Shown piece after piece: positions 43,795 to 54,394 of a stretch of 64,000 nucleotides of DNA. Made by a program: the position numbers and the translations under genes. The DNA is taken from NCBI RefSeq assembly GCF_024623785.1, contig NZ_JANKBZ010000029.1, forward strand, positions 62,001-126,000, written 5' to 3'. Origin of the DNA: Archangium lipolyticum (lineage in GTDB: Bacteria; Myxococcota; Myxococcia; Myxococcales; Myxococcaceae). Under the pieces are notes generated by a model. That model had not been told where the DNA came from and did not search any database. It saw only the letters and a program-made list of their open reading frames with translations. Numbering within the stretch: the first letter of the stretch is position 1; each line of letters begins with the position of its first letter.

Positions 43795-46700
43795 ATGTAC
43801 GCTCCTGACGAGAAAGACGGCACGCAGACTCGAGCCATGATGTTTGAGATCCCAGGGTACAAGATTCTCGGTACGTTCCGAGCCACGGGTTTGAACGCGC
43901 TCTTCCACGGGGTGCGTGAGTCCGATGGATTGCCGGTCATCATCAAGACTCCCGCGGCCCCGTCCGCGGGCCCACGCGAGCGCGAGCGCTACCGGCGGGA
44001 GTACGGCATCCTGCAACGGTTGCGGGACGTGAACGGCGTCGTCCATCCCTATTCCCACGAGCAGGTGCACGAGCGCCCCGTGCTCCTGATGGAGAGGGTG
44101 GGAGGCGAGCCCCTGTCCGAGCTCGTGGGCCAACCCGTGGAGGTGACGCGCTTCCTCGAGCTCGCCATCTCCCTGGCGGCGAACCTCGCGGACATCCATC
44201 GCCACGGGGTCATCCACAAGGACATCAAGCCGGCCAACATCATCCTCGAGCCGGCGGGAACGACCCGCTTCGTCGACTTCGGGGGGGCCACGCTGCAACG
44301 GGTGGAGCACCTGGAGGCCGCCCCCGCGCCCCTCATCGAGGGAACCCTGGCGTACATGTCGCCCGAGCAGACCGGGCGGATGAACCGCCTGGTGGACTAC
44401 CGCACGGACTTCTATTCACTGGGGGTCACCTTCTACGAGCTGCTGACGGGGAGCCGTCCATTCCAGGGGAGTGATGCGCTCGAATGGTTCCACGCGCACA
44501 TGGCCCAGCACCCGCGCCCCCCTCACGAGCTCCTCCCCACCATTCCTCCCGCCCTCTCGGCCATCGTGATGAAGCTGCTCGCCAAGACGGCCGAGGAGCG
44601 CTACCAGAGCGCCGAGGGACTGCGGGCGGACCTGGAGAAGTGCCGCGAGCGGATGCGCCAGGGAACGCTCGAGGTGTTCCCGCTGGGCGCTCGGGATGTG
44701 CCCCTGCGGCTCACCCTGCCGCAGCGGCTGTATGGACGGGAGGCCCAGGTCTCCGCGCTGCTGAGGGGATTCGAGCGGGTCCACCACGGAGGACAGGCGG
44801 AGCTGATGCTGGTGCGCGGCTACTCGGGCATCGGCAAGTCGTCGCTGGTGCAGGAGCTGCACAAGCCGGTGGTGCAACGGCGTGGGTTCTTCCTGGGTGG
44901 AAGGTTCGAGCAGTTCCAGCGCGACATTCCCTACGCGACGCTGGCACGGGCGATTCAAGGGCTGGTGCAGCAGTTGTTGGGGGGGAGCGACACGGAGCTG
45001 GCCCGGTGGCGGGAGCGCCTCCTGGAGGCCTGGGGAGACCAGGGGCAGTGCCTGGTGGAACTCGTCCCCCAGCTGGAGCTCATCGCGGGCAGGCAGCCCG
45101 CGGTGGAGGCGCTGCCCCCTTCCGAGACACGCAGCCGCTTCAATCAGGTGTTCCGCCAGTTCCTCGGCGTGTTCGCCACGCCGGAGCACCCGCTGGTGGT
45201 GTTCCTGGATGACCTGCAATGGGCGGACACGGCCAGCCTGCAACTGCTGCAACACCTGCTCACCCACCCGGAGACGCCTCCGGTGCTGCTGCTGGGGGCC
45301 TACCGGGACAACGAGGTCGGCCACTCCCATCCGCTGATGCTGATGTTGGAGGCGGTGCGCAAGGCGGGCGCACAGGTGACGGACATCCAGCTCGAGCCGC
45401 TGAGCCTGGAGCAGGTGGAGCAACTCGTGGCGGATGCGCTGCCGGGTGCGGGGCCGGAGCTCGTGCGCCCCTTGTCCGAGCTGATGCGCGAGAAGACGGG
45501 AGGCAACCCGTTCTTCCTCAACCAGTTGATGTTGGCGTTGGACCGGGATGGGCTGCTGGTCCGCACGGACGAGGGCGGATGGAGGTGGGACGCCGAGGGT
45601 GCCCGCGCCATGGGCTACTCGGACAACGTCGTGGACTTCCTGGTGGGCAAGCTGCGCCAGCTGCCCGGGGAGGTGCGGCGTCTGCTCAACCTGGCCGCGT
45701 GCGTGGGCAATGTCTTTTCCCTGTCCATGTTGCGCACCCTCTCGGAGCTGGGAGACGTGGGCGAGGTGGAGCAGGCGCTCGGGCCCGCGCTCCAGGAGGG
45801 CCTGTTGATGCGGGGAGGACCGGAGCAGTACCGCTTCCTCCATGATCGCATCCACCAGGCGGCCCAGGCCCTCCTCTCCGAGGAGGAACGGAAGGCCATC
45901 CACCTGCGCATCGGCCGGGCGATGCTGGCGAGCCTCCCGCCCGAGGAGCTGAGCGAGAAGCTCTTCGACGTGGTGAGCCAGCTCAACGCCGGGGTGGAGC
46001 TCATCCAGGAGCCGGAGGGGCGCCAGCACCTGGCGAGGCTGAACGCGGAGGCGGGAATGAAGGCGATGGCCTCCATCGCGCATCGCCCCGCCATCACCTA
46101 CTTCACGAAGGCGTTTGCTCTCATCCCGGGAGAGCCGTGGGAGACGGATGCCGCCCTGACCTTCAAGGTGAAGCTCGAGTGGGCGACGTGCGAGCTCGTG
46201 AGCGGCAATGCCGCCGAGGCGAGCCGCCTGGTGGAGGAGCTCCTCCCCAGGGCACGCAGCCACGCGGACATGGCGGCCGCCTACCGGCTGAAGGGCGACA
46301 TCCTCCTGGGAACAGGCCGGCTCCAGGAGGCCCGCGACTGCTTGCTGGAGTGCCTGGAGAAGCTGGGCATGCCCATTCCCGCCAACCCCTCTCGCGAGGA
46401 GGCGGCGGCCTTCCAGGAGGAGGTCTGGGCGCTGCTCGGGGAGCGCCCCATCGAGAGCCTCGTCGACCTTCCACCTATGGCCGATCCGGACATGAAGGAG
46501 AGGATGGGCGTCCTGGCCTCGCTCTTCGCGCCAGCGTACCTCACCCATCCCCACCTGCTCATCATCGTCCTGGGCCGGATGGTCTCCCTCACCGTGCGTC
46601 ACGGCTTCACGGAGTCCTGCGTGACCGGCTTCAGCTGGCTGGGGGTGATGGTCGGCACGTTCTTCAAACGCTACCGGGAGGGCTACGCGCTGGGCAGGCT

Positions 46701-49110
46701 CGCTCGCGAGCTCGTCGAGCGTTACAACCTGGCCCATCGGCGTCCCAATGTCCTCTTCAGCCTGCAATACATCAGTTACTGGAGCCAGCCCTTCTCCGTG
46801 ACCCAGGAGGTCGTCCTCGACGCCTTCCGCCATTCGGTCCAGACAGGTGACGTCCTGACGGCTTGTTACAGCGCCATGTCCATCATCCTGAACCGCATCG
46901 TCATGGGGGAGGATCTGGATGACATCTACCGGGACTCGGTCCAACGGGCCGACTTCGCGCGCGGGGCTGGGAGCGTGGATGCGCCGGACGTCCTCCTCAT
47001 CTACCAGCGCTACGTGCAGCAGCTGCGCGGGTGCTCGCTCTCCTTCGACACGCTGAGCGGGGAGGGCTTCGACGAGAGCGCCTTCGAGGCGACCCTGACG
47101 TCCACGCGCATGAGCGCCCTGCGCAGCACCTATTGGATCGTCAAGCTCAAGTCCCGCTTCATGTGCGGCGCCTACGCGCAGGCGCTCGAAGCGGCGGACA
47201 AGGTGAGCGGGCTGCTCTGGGTCACGAAGATCAGCATCAACATGCTGGACTTCCACCTCTACCGGGCCCTGGCGTTGGCGGCGTGCTCGAAGTCCCTCGA
47301 GGCCATCCAGCAGCACCACGCGCAGCTCGCCGAATGGGCCGACACCTGTCCCGAGACCTTCCGCGCTCCCGAACGGATGGTGTTCGCGGAGTGGGCCCGC
47401 CTCGAGGGGCGAGCGGACGAAGCGACCCGCGCGTATGAAGAGGCCATCCGTGTGGCCCGTGAGAACGGCTTCATCCATTACGTCGGCCTGGCGGCGGAGC
47501 TCGCGGCGAACCACTGGCGTGCGCGGCAGGCGCCGACGGTGGCCCTCGCCTTCGCTCGCGATGCCCGGTCGGCGTACCAGCAATGGGGAGCCCGGGGAAA
47601 GGTCCAGCACCTGGAGGCCCTGTGGAACGGACTGGCCCCCTCGCGAGATGCGGTGGACGACTCGACCACCAGTACGGACTCGACCCAGATAGACGCGCTC
47701 ACGGTGGTGAAGGCGCAGCAGGCCATCTCCGGGGAGATCGTCCTGGAGCGGCTGGCGAGCACCCTGATGCAGGTGGCCACCGAGAACGCGGGGGCTCAGC
47801 GTGGCGCCCTGCTGCTGCCGGGTGGGGACTCCCTCTCGATCGCGGCCGCCTCGGGACAGGGCGCGCCCGATGAGCTGCCGTGGACGCTCATCGCCTACGT
47901 CAAGCGGACGCACGAGCAGGTGCGCATCGACGACGCCTCCCAGCCGCACCCCTTCTCGTCCGACGAGTACCTGCGCCGCGGAGAGGTCCGGTCCGTGCTG
48001 TGCCTGCCGCTCATGCGGCAGGAGGTGTTCTCCGGAGTGCTGTACCTGGAGAACAAGCTGGCCACCAACGCCTTCGGTCCGGCACGCATTTCGCTGCTGT
48101 GCCACCTCGCCTCGCAGGCCGCCATCTCCCTGGAGAACGCACGGTTGTACGCGGAGGTGCGGAGGGCGGAGGCGGCCCTGCGCCAGGCCAACGACGAGTT
48201 GGAGCAGCGGGTGGAGGAGCGGACACGCGAGCTGAGGGAAGCCCAGGCCCGGCTGGTGGATACGGCACGTGAGGTGGGGATGACGGAGATAGCCTCCAAC
48301 GTGCTGCACAACGTGGGCAATGTCCTCACCAGTGCCGTCATCAACATCGAGATGATGCGAAGGCATGTGGGTGCCTCGCGCGTGAGCCGGGTGAAGCAGA
48401 CCTCGGCCCTGCTCCTGGAGCACCGGAGCAACCTCGCGGACTTCCTCACCCGGGACGCGCGAGGCAGCCAGCTTCCGGACTACCTCGCCAGCCTCTCCGA
48501 GGAGCTGTTGCGCGAGCAGGAGAAGTTGACGTCGGATGTGGAGACGATGGCCCGGCACATCGATCACATCCGCGCCATCGTGCAGGTGCAGCAGACCTAC
48601 GCGAAGACCTCCCTCATGGAGGTGGAGTGCGAGCTGTCGCAGTTGGTGGATGACGCCCTGCGAATCCAGATGGGTGCGCTCAAGCGCCACGGCATCACCA
48701 TCATCCGGGAGGTGTCGGCGGTGCCGAAGGTGCAGGTGGACAAGCACAGGGTGTTGCAGATCCTCATCAACCTCATCAGCAACGCGAGGTACGCGCTGGA
48801 GGTGCTACCGGAGGGGCAGAAGGAGCTGAAGGTGAGGCTGACCTCGAAGGAGGGGCAGGCGCGCATCCAGGTGGTGGACAACGGCATGGGAATCGAGGCG
48901 GGTGTCCGGGAGAAGCTCTTCGCGCACGGCTTCACCACGCGCAAGGACGGCCACGGTTTCGGACTGCACGCGAGCGCGCTGGCGGCGCAGCTGATGGGAG
49001 GGCGCCTCACATTGGAAAGTGAGGGTCCCGGTAAGGGCGCCACGGCCACCCTGGAGCTCCCACTCCGGCGGGAGCCTGGTCCCCCAAGACCCCCTGGTGA
49101 AGCGAACTGA
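43795..49110 (+). CDS. Trifunctional Ser/Thr kinase/AAA ATPase/GAF histidine kinase
   Basis: A 1771-residue protein. Protein kinase domain (about 15-275) with catalytic loop HKDIKPANII (Asp143; HKD in place of HRD), DFGG and YMSPEQTGR. AAA/STAND ATPase (about 320-640) with GYSGIGKSSL near 342 and VVFLDDLQWAD near 468. A long helical region (about 650-1290), GAF (about 1315-1450), coiled coil and a histidine kinase core with VLHNVGNVLTSAV (His1505) in place of the usual H-E box, then LINLISNARYAL, DNGMGIE and GHGFGLHASAL. ATG 43795 has GGGAG upstream. One protein thus joins Ser/Thr and His signalling; the output partner is unknown. Confidence 0.95.
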   Translation: MYAPDEKDGTQTRAMMFEIPGYKILGTFRATGLNALFHGVRESDGLPVIIKTPAAPSAGPRERERYRREYGILQRLRDVNGVVHPYSHEQVHERPVLLMERVGGEPLSELVGQPVEVTRFLELAISLAANLADIHRHGVIHKDIKPANIILEPAGTTRFVDFGGATLQRVEHLEAAPAPLIEGTLAYMSPEQTGRMNRLVDYRTDFYSLGVTFYELLTGSRPFQGSDALEWFHAHMAQHPRPPHELLPTIPPALSAIVMKLLAKTAEERYQSAEGLRADLEKCRERMRQGTLEVFPLGARDVPLRLTLPQRLYGREAQVSALLRGFERVHHGGQAELMLVRGYSGIGKSSLVQELHKPVVQRRGFFLGGRFEQFQRDIPYATLARAIQGLVQQLLGGSDTELARWRERLLEAWGDQGQCLVELVPQLELIAGRQPAVEALPPSETRSRFNQVFRQFLGVFATPEHPLVVFLDDLQWADTASLQLLQHLLTHPETPPVLLLGAYRDNEVGHSHPLMLMLEAVRKAGAQVTDIQLEPLSLEQVEQLVADALPGAGPELVRPLSELMREKTGGNPFFLNQLMLALDRDGLLVRTDEGGWRWDAEGARAMGYSDNVVDFLVGKLRQLPGEVRRLLNLAACVGNVFSLSMLRTLSELGDVGEVEQALGPALQEGLLMRGGPEQYRFLHDRIHQAAQALLSEEERKAIHLRIGRAMLASLPPEELSEKLFDVVSQLNAGVELIQEPEGRQHLARLNAEAGMKAMASIAHRPAITYFTKAFALIPGEPWETDAALTFKVKLEWATCELVSGNAAEASRLVEELLPRARSHADMAAAYRLKGDILLGTGRLQEARDCLLECLEKLGMPIPANPSREEAAAFQEEVWALLGERPIESLVDLPPMADPDMKERMGVLASLFAPAYLTHPHLLIIVLGRMVSLTVRHGFTESCVTGFSWLGVMVGTFFKRYREGYALGRLARELVERYNLAHRRPNVLFSLQYISYWSQPFSVTQEVVLDAFRHSVQTGDVLTACYSAMSIILNRIVMGEDLDDIYRDSVQRADFARGAGSVDAPDVLLIYQRYVQQLRGCSLSFDTLSGEGFDESAFEATLTSTRMSALRSTYWIVKLKSRFMCGAYAQALEAADKVSGLLWVTKISINMLDFHLYRALALAACSKSLEAIQQHHAQLAEWADTCPETFRAPERMVFAEWARLEGRADEATRAYEEAIRVARENGFIHYVGLAAELAANHWRARQAPTVALAFARDARSAYQQWGARGKVQHLEALWNGLAPSRDAVDDSTTSTDSTQIDALTVVKAQQAISGEIVLERLASTLMQVATENAGAQRGALLLPGGDSLSIAAASGQGAPDELPWTLIAYVKRTHEQVRIDDASQPHPFSSDEYLRRGEVRSVLCLPLMRQEVFSGVLYLENKLATNAFGPARISLLCHLASQAAISLENARLYAEVRRAEAALRQANDELEQRVEERTRELREAQARLVDTAREVGMTEIASNVLHNVGNVLTSAVINIEMMRRHVGASRVSRVKQTSALLLEHRSNLADFLTRDARGSQLPDYLASLSEELLREQEKLTSDVETMARHIDHIRAIVQVQQTYAKTSLMEVECELSQLVDDALRIQMGALKRHGITIIREVSAVPKVQVDKHRVLQILINLISNARYALEVLPEGQKELKVRLTSKEGQARIQVVDNGMGIEAGVREKLFAHGFTTRKDGHGFGLHASALAAQLMGGRLTLESEGPGKGATATLELPLRREPGPPRPPGEAN

Positions 49111-49219
49111 ACGAATAGGGTGGGGGGCCTCACGGGCAGGCGGCCCCTTGCACTCTTCAGGGGGGAAATTCGCGTGAGACGGCAGGTGTCTCCCTGGGTT
49201 CAACCCACCTCCTGCCCCC

Positions 49220-51469
49220 ATGCATCCATCTTCCGGTCCTCGCGCCCCGCTGGCCCGCTCGACGCTCCTCAAGATGGGAGCGCGCATCGCGGTCATCATC
49301 ACCCTCTCCACGCTCTTCAGCTACCTGCACATACAGCAGGCGCTGAGAACCGAGAGACTCGTTCAGTTGCAACTGCATGTCTCCGAACGTGCCCAGCGCG
49401 AGCAGGGCATCTTCCTGTTGGCGGAGGACAACCATGCGCTCCTCAGGAAGGCACTGGTGGAGAGGATCCGTGCACTCCAGGGCCAGCAGGAGGACGTGCG
49501 TGCACGCTTCGACGCCCTGTTCACGCGGTTCCCCGATGGCACGGTCCGCTGCCGGCCCGAGAAGCTCGATGGCACGCGCATGGTGCAGCTCGCCGTTTCC
49601 AGCCAGGCAGTCCTCGATGACGAGCTCCGCACCCGGTTGATGGCCGCGTACGACGTGCTCACCTCGTACGGACCCGCCATCCATGTCCGCTTCGAGACGA
49701 CCTACTTCACCTTCCCAGAGGGAGCGATCGTGGGCTTCTTGCCGACAGTTCCCACCTGGAGCCTGGAGATCCCCTCTGACTTCCCGCTCACTGGCTACGA
49801 GGACTTCGCCCTGGCCAGGCCGGAGAACAATCCCCAGCGAGAGACCCGCTGGACCGGAATCTTCCTGGAGAGCGTCTCCAAGCTCTGGATGAGCTCGGTC
49901 GTCACCCCCGTGGATGTGGACGGCCGCCATGTCGCGACGGTGGGACACGATGTCCTGCTCCAGGAGTTGATGGAACGCACCATCAACGACCACATGCCCG
50001 GAGCCTACAACGTGCTCTTCCGCGACGATGGGCAGCTCATCGCCCATCCCTCGCTGAAGCCGCGGGGCGCCACCACCGCCTACAACATCCTGAGCAGCGC
50101 CAATCAGCCCGAGGTCGCGGACAAGCTCCTCGGCTCGAGGGAGGACGCGGCCCACCTGCGCGGCATCTTCGAGACGGTGAAGAGTCGTCCATCCGACCAG
50201 GCCCTCCTGGAGCTGCCGGAGTACGACGAGCACATCGCCGTGACGCGGCTGAGGGGACCCGGGTGGAACTTCGTCACGGTGCTGCCCGAACATGTGGTGT
50301 CGCAGCCAGCCTTCTTCGCGGCGCGCTACGTGCTGCTGCTGGGCCTCCTGTCGTTGCTGGTGGAGCTGGTCATCATGTACCAGGTGCTGCAGCAGCAGAT
50401 AACGCGGCCGCTGCTGGCGCTGACGAAGGCCACGGACAAGGTGGCGAGCGGTGACTTCAAGGTGGCACTGGATACGGCCCGCGACGACGAGCTGGGGCAG
50501 TTGGCTGGAGCCTTCCAGCTCATGGCCGACGAGGTGCAGCGGCGAGAGGAGGCGCTGAAGCAGGCCAACGAGGGGCTGGAGCAGCGGGTGGAGGAGAGGA
50601 CGCGAGAGCTCAGGGAGGTGCACCAGCAACTGGTGCAGACGGCGCGCCGGGCGGGCATGGCGGAGATCGCCACCAACGTGCTGCACAACGTGGGCAACGT
50701 GCTCAACAGCGTCTACACGTCGGCCCAGGTGGCCAAGGAGCGGGTGTCGGGGATGAAGCTGGAGCACGTGGGACGGGTGGCGCGCCTGCTGGAAGAGCAC
50801 AACGAGGATCTGGCCACCTTCCTGACGCAGGACGAGAAGGGAAGGCACTTGAAGCCCTTCCTGGGCAAGCTGGGCAACAACCTGCTGGAGGAACGCACGG
50901 AGGTGGTGGCGCTGCTGAACGACGTGGGACGGTACACCGAGCACATCGGGGACATCGTCAAGGTGCAGCAGAACTACGCGAGGACGCCGAAAATGCAGGA
51001 GCAGGTGTCGCTGGCGGAGTTGGTGGAGGACGCGTTGAGGATCAACTCGGCGGGGCTCTCACGGCACCAGGTGAAGGTGCAAAGACAGTTGGAGCCGTTG
51101 CCGCCGGTGATGACGGACAAGCACAAGACGCTGATGATCCTGGTGAACCTGGTGAGCAACGCCAAGTACGCCATGGATGAGGTGGCACCGGAGGAGCGGC
51201 TGCTGACAGTGAAGCTTGAGAAGGCAGCCGACGACCGCTTTCGTATCGTCATCCACGACAACGGGATGGGAATCGCGCCGGAGATGCTCACGCGCATCTT
51301 CCAATATGGCTTCACCACGAGAGAAGAGGGGCACGGATTCGGATTGCACTCCAGTGCCCTGGCGGCTCAGGAGCTGGGCGGCTCCTTGAGCGTGCACAGT
51401 GAGGGGATCGGGCGCGGTGCCACGTTCACCCTGGAGGTTCCCTTCATCCCGGTCCAGCAGACGGCATGA
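49220..51469 (+). CDS. Membrane sensor histidine kinase with HNVGN phosphoacceptor box
   Basis: A 749-residue membrane kinase. Membrane helix 1 (about 25-42), a large periplasmic sensor (about 45-365, Cache-like in size), membrane helix 2 (about 370-392), HAMP (392-445), a coiled coil with EERTRELREV, then VLHNVGNVLNSVY (His489), a long four-helix region and an ATPase core with LVNLVSNAKYAM, DNGMGIA and GHGFGLHSSALAA. The catalytic half is clearly related to that of the 1771-residue kinase just upstream (109-bp gap), so the two may share a response regulator. The last 26 bp overlap the convergent GrpB gene. Confidence 0.93.
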   Translation: MHPSSGPRAPLARSTLLKMGARIAVIITLSTLFSYLHIQQALRTERLVQLQLHVSERAQREQGIFLLAEDNHALLRKALVERIRALQGQQEDVRARFDALFTRFPDGTVRCRPEKLDGTRMVQLAVSSQAVLDDELRTRLMAAYDVLTSYGPAIHVRFETTYFTFPEGAIVGFLPTVPTWSLEIPSDFPLTGYEDFALARPENNPQRETRWTGIFLESVSKLWMSSVVTPVDVDGRHVATVGHDVLLQELMERTINDHMPGAYNVLFRDDGQLIAHPSLKPRGATTAYNILSSANQPEVADKLLGSREDAAHLRGIFETVKSRPSDQALLELPEYDEHIAVTRLRGPGWNFVTVLPEHVVSQPAFFAARYVLLLGLLSLLVELVIMYQVLQQQITRPLLALTKATDKVASGDFKVALDTARDDELGQLAGAFQLMADEVQRREEALKQANEGLEQRVEERTRELREVHQQLVQTARRAGMAEIATNVLHNVGNVLNSVYTSAQVAKERVSGMKLEHVGRVARLLEEHNEDLATFLTQDEKGRHLKPFLGKLGNNLLEERTEVVALLNDVGRYTEHIGDIVKVQQNYARTPKMQEQVSLAELVEDALRINSAGLSRHQVKVQRQLEPLPPVMTDKHKTLMILVNLVSNAKYAMDEVAPEERLLTVKLEKAADDRFRIVIHDNGMGIAPEMLTRIFQYGFTTREEGHGFGLHSSALAAQELGGSLSVHSEGIGRGATFTLEVPFIPVQQTA

Positions 51470-52070
51470 GGTGACGGACGGGAGCCGCGCGAGCCGCCTC
51501 GGCCCGCGCCATGATTTCGGCGATCACCGTCGTCTTGGCATCGGCGTAGTTCTGCACGTACTTCCAGGTGCGGGACGCCAGCTCCCGCTTGGTGGCGGCG
51601 TAGAGCTCACGATCGGCTTCATTCGAACGCAACCAGTCACGCATCGTCAGCATGCGGGAAATCTCACGCGCCCCCATGCTGAAGACATGCATGTTCACCT
51701 CGGGAGGGTTCCCCTTCAGGAGGCGGTGCTGTTCCCACTCCGGTTCGCGAATGAGAAGCTGGTAGCCAGCCGCTTCCAGCGCGGGAACGTAGGCCGGCTC
51801 ATCTCCGGAATCCGCCACGGCGACGATGATGTCGATGATGGGCTTCGCCATCAGCCCTGGCACCGAGGTCGAACCGGCGTGCTCGACCAGGAGCGCCCGC
51901 TCACCCAGCGCCGCACGAATCTTCGCCGCCTCACGCTCGAACAGAACAGGCCATTGCGGATCGTAGTCGACGAGCAGGATCCGGCCGTTGACCTCGGTTG
52001 GCGCACCGAGCGTCACCTCACGCAGCTCCGCCTCCGTCATCGGTTCCCTGGCGCGGTCTCGACGGGTCAT
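51444..52070 (-). CDS. GrpB family protein (predicted nucleotidyltransferase fold)
   Basis: A 208-residue protein with the GrpB/UPF0157 pattern: VDYDPQWPVLFEREAAKI, VEHAGSTSVPGLMAKPIIDI and a C-terminal helical part with RMLTMRDWLR and AKTTVIAEIMARA. The family is related to minimal nucleotidyltransferases; no cellular role is firmly known. ATG 52070 has AAAGGAG seven bases upstream; a longer frame to 52157 lacks a site. The 3' end overlaps the end of the convergent histidine kinase gene. Confidence 0.9.
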   Translation of the reverse strand: MTRRDRAREPMTEAELREVTLGAPTEVNGRILLVDYDPQWPVLFEREAAKIRAALGERALLVEHAGSTSVPGLMAKPIIDIIVAVADSGDEPAYVPALEAAGYQLLIREPEWEQHRLLKGNPPEVNMHVFSMGAREISRMLTMRDWLRSNEADRELYAATKRELASRTWKYVQNYADAKTTVIAEIMARAEAARAAPVRHLMPSAGPG

Positions 52071-52153
52071 GACAAGGCTCCTTTCAACGAGGGACTCGGG
52101 ACGAAGGCGGAGGCAATATAGGCGCGAGAGCGGCTCTACGCCCACCTTGTCGA

Positions 52154-52516
52154 TCACGGTCTGGCCTTGCGTCTACCCCGGTGGGAGGAGGGCTCCACGT
52201 CCACCCACTGCTCGGCCCACTTCCCAATCTCATCAATGACCTTCCAGAGCGCCTGGCCCTTGTCGGTCAACCGGTACTCGACCCGGACGGGAGGCCCTGG
52301 CTCGACGTGCCGCTCGACGATGCCTTCGCTCTCGAGCTCCTTGAGCCGCTCCGACAGGATGCGCTCACTGATGGCGCTCATCTGGCCGCTGAGCTCGGAG
52401 AACCGGCGGGGCCCATCCAACAGCACGCGCAGGATGAGGCCCGTCCAGCGCTTGCCCAGCAGGCCGACCGCCTTCTCGTATTGCGCACAGATGGGACCGC
52501 AACGGCCATTCTCCAT
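52154..52516 (-). CDS. HxlR family transcriptional regulator
   Basis: A 120-residue winged-helix regulator. The HxlR signature is CGPICAQYEKAVGLLGKRWTG near the N-terminus with a Cys typical of redox or aldehyde sensing members, then LRVLLDGPRRFSELS, ISERILSERLKELE and VEYRLTDKG in the wing. ATG 52516 has AGGAGG four bases upstream. It is divergent from the nitroreductase gene 167 bp away, a common pairing in which HxlR regulators control flavin or aldehyde oxidoreductases. It precedes the GrpB gene on the same strand. Confidence 0.93.
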   Translation of the reverse strand: MENGRCGPICAQYEKAVGLLGKRWTGLILRVLLDGPRRFSELSGQMSAISERILSERLKELESEGIVERHVEPGPPVRVEYRLTDKGQALWKVIDEIGKWAEQWVDVEPSSHRGRRKARP

Positions 52517-52682
52517 GGCGCCTCCTGCTCCCAATATAGCCCCCTGACCCGCCACTTACTTTTCTAAAGTAACTTGCAAAGGGGAAGGCGCTTCATTACC
52601 CAAGGGGCGCGTGGTCCGCACCCGTGACCGCGCCGGCGGCCGAGACCGGCCGGACCGGAACTGCTTCATGCGAGGAAATCCC

Positions 52683-53285
52683 ATGGCGGAGCAGAGACCC
52701 GCTCTCGACGCGGCGGCGCTGGATGTGTTGTTCCAGGAGGCCCGTACCCACAACGCCTGGCTCGACAGGCCGGTGGAGGACACCGTGCTTCGCCGGCTCT
52801 ACGAGCTCGCGCGAATGGCACCGACGGCGGCCAACACGCAGCCCATGCGCCTGGTCTTCGTGAAGAGCCGTGAGGCCAAGGAGCGGCTCAAGCCCACCCT
52901 GTCGCCCGGCAACGTGGACAAGGCGATGAACGCGCCGGTGACGGTCATCGTGGCCTATGACACCGGGTTCCACGAGAAGATGCCCAAGCTCTTCCCCGCC
53001 CGGGACATGAAGACGCAGCTGTCGGGGCTACCGGCCGAGGCCCGGGAGAAGATGGCCTTCATGAACAGCACGCTGCAGGGCGCCTACCTCATCCTCGCCG
53101 CGCGAGCCCTGGGGCTCGACTGCGGGCCCATGGCGGGCTTCGACAACGCCAAGGTCGACGCCGCCTTCTTCCCGGACGGCAAGTGGAAGTCCAACTTCCT
53201 CCTCAACCTCGGCTACGGCGACGCGGCCAGGCTGTTCCCCCGCAATCCGCGCCTGGACTTCGACGAGGCGTGCCGGATCGACTGA
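52683..53285 (+). CDS. Nitroreductase family protein, RutE/malonic semialdehyde reductase-like
   Basis: A 200-residue FMN-dependent reductase close in length to RutE (196). [20 protein letters not shown] at the N-terminus, [17 protein letters not shown] (FMN-binding), a [27 protein letters not shown] dimer-interface stretch and LNLGYGD near the C-terminus are as in RutE/HadB-type members. RutE reduces malonic semialdehyde in pyrimidine breakdown, but no other rut gene is seen, so the substrate is open. ATG 52683 has AGGA eight bases upstream. It is divergent from the HxlR gene and 29 bp before an aldo/keto reductase gene on the same strand. Confidence 0.88.
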   Translation: MAEQRPALDAAALDVLFQEARTHNAWLDRPVEDTVLRRLYELARMAPTAANTQPMRLVFVKSREAKERLKPTLSPGNVDKAMNAPVTVIVAYDTGFHEKMPKLFPARDMKTQLSGLPAEAREKMAFMNSTLQGAYLILAARALGLDCGPMAGFDNAKVDAAFFPDGKWKSNFLLNLGYGDAARLFPRNPRLDFDEACRID

Positions 53286-53314
53286 CACGTTCTTTTGCGA
53301 CACGGAGGAGCACG

Positions 53315-54340
<1,026 letters not shown>

Positions 54341-54394
54341 GAGAAGCCCCGTTGTAGGGGGAATCGAGGACCCCATCCGGGTAGACTCGTCTCC

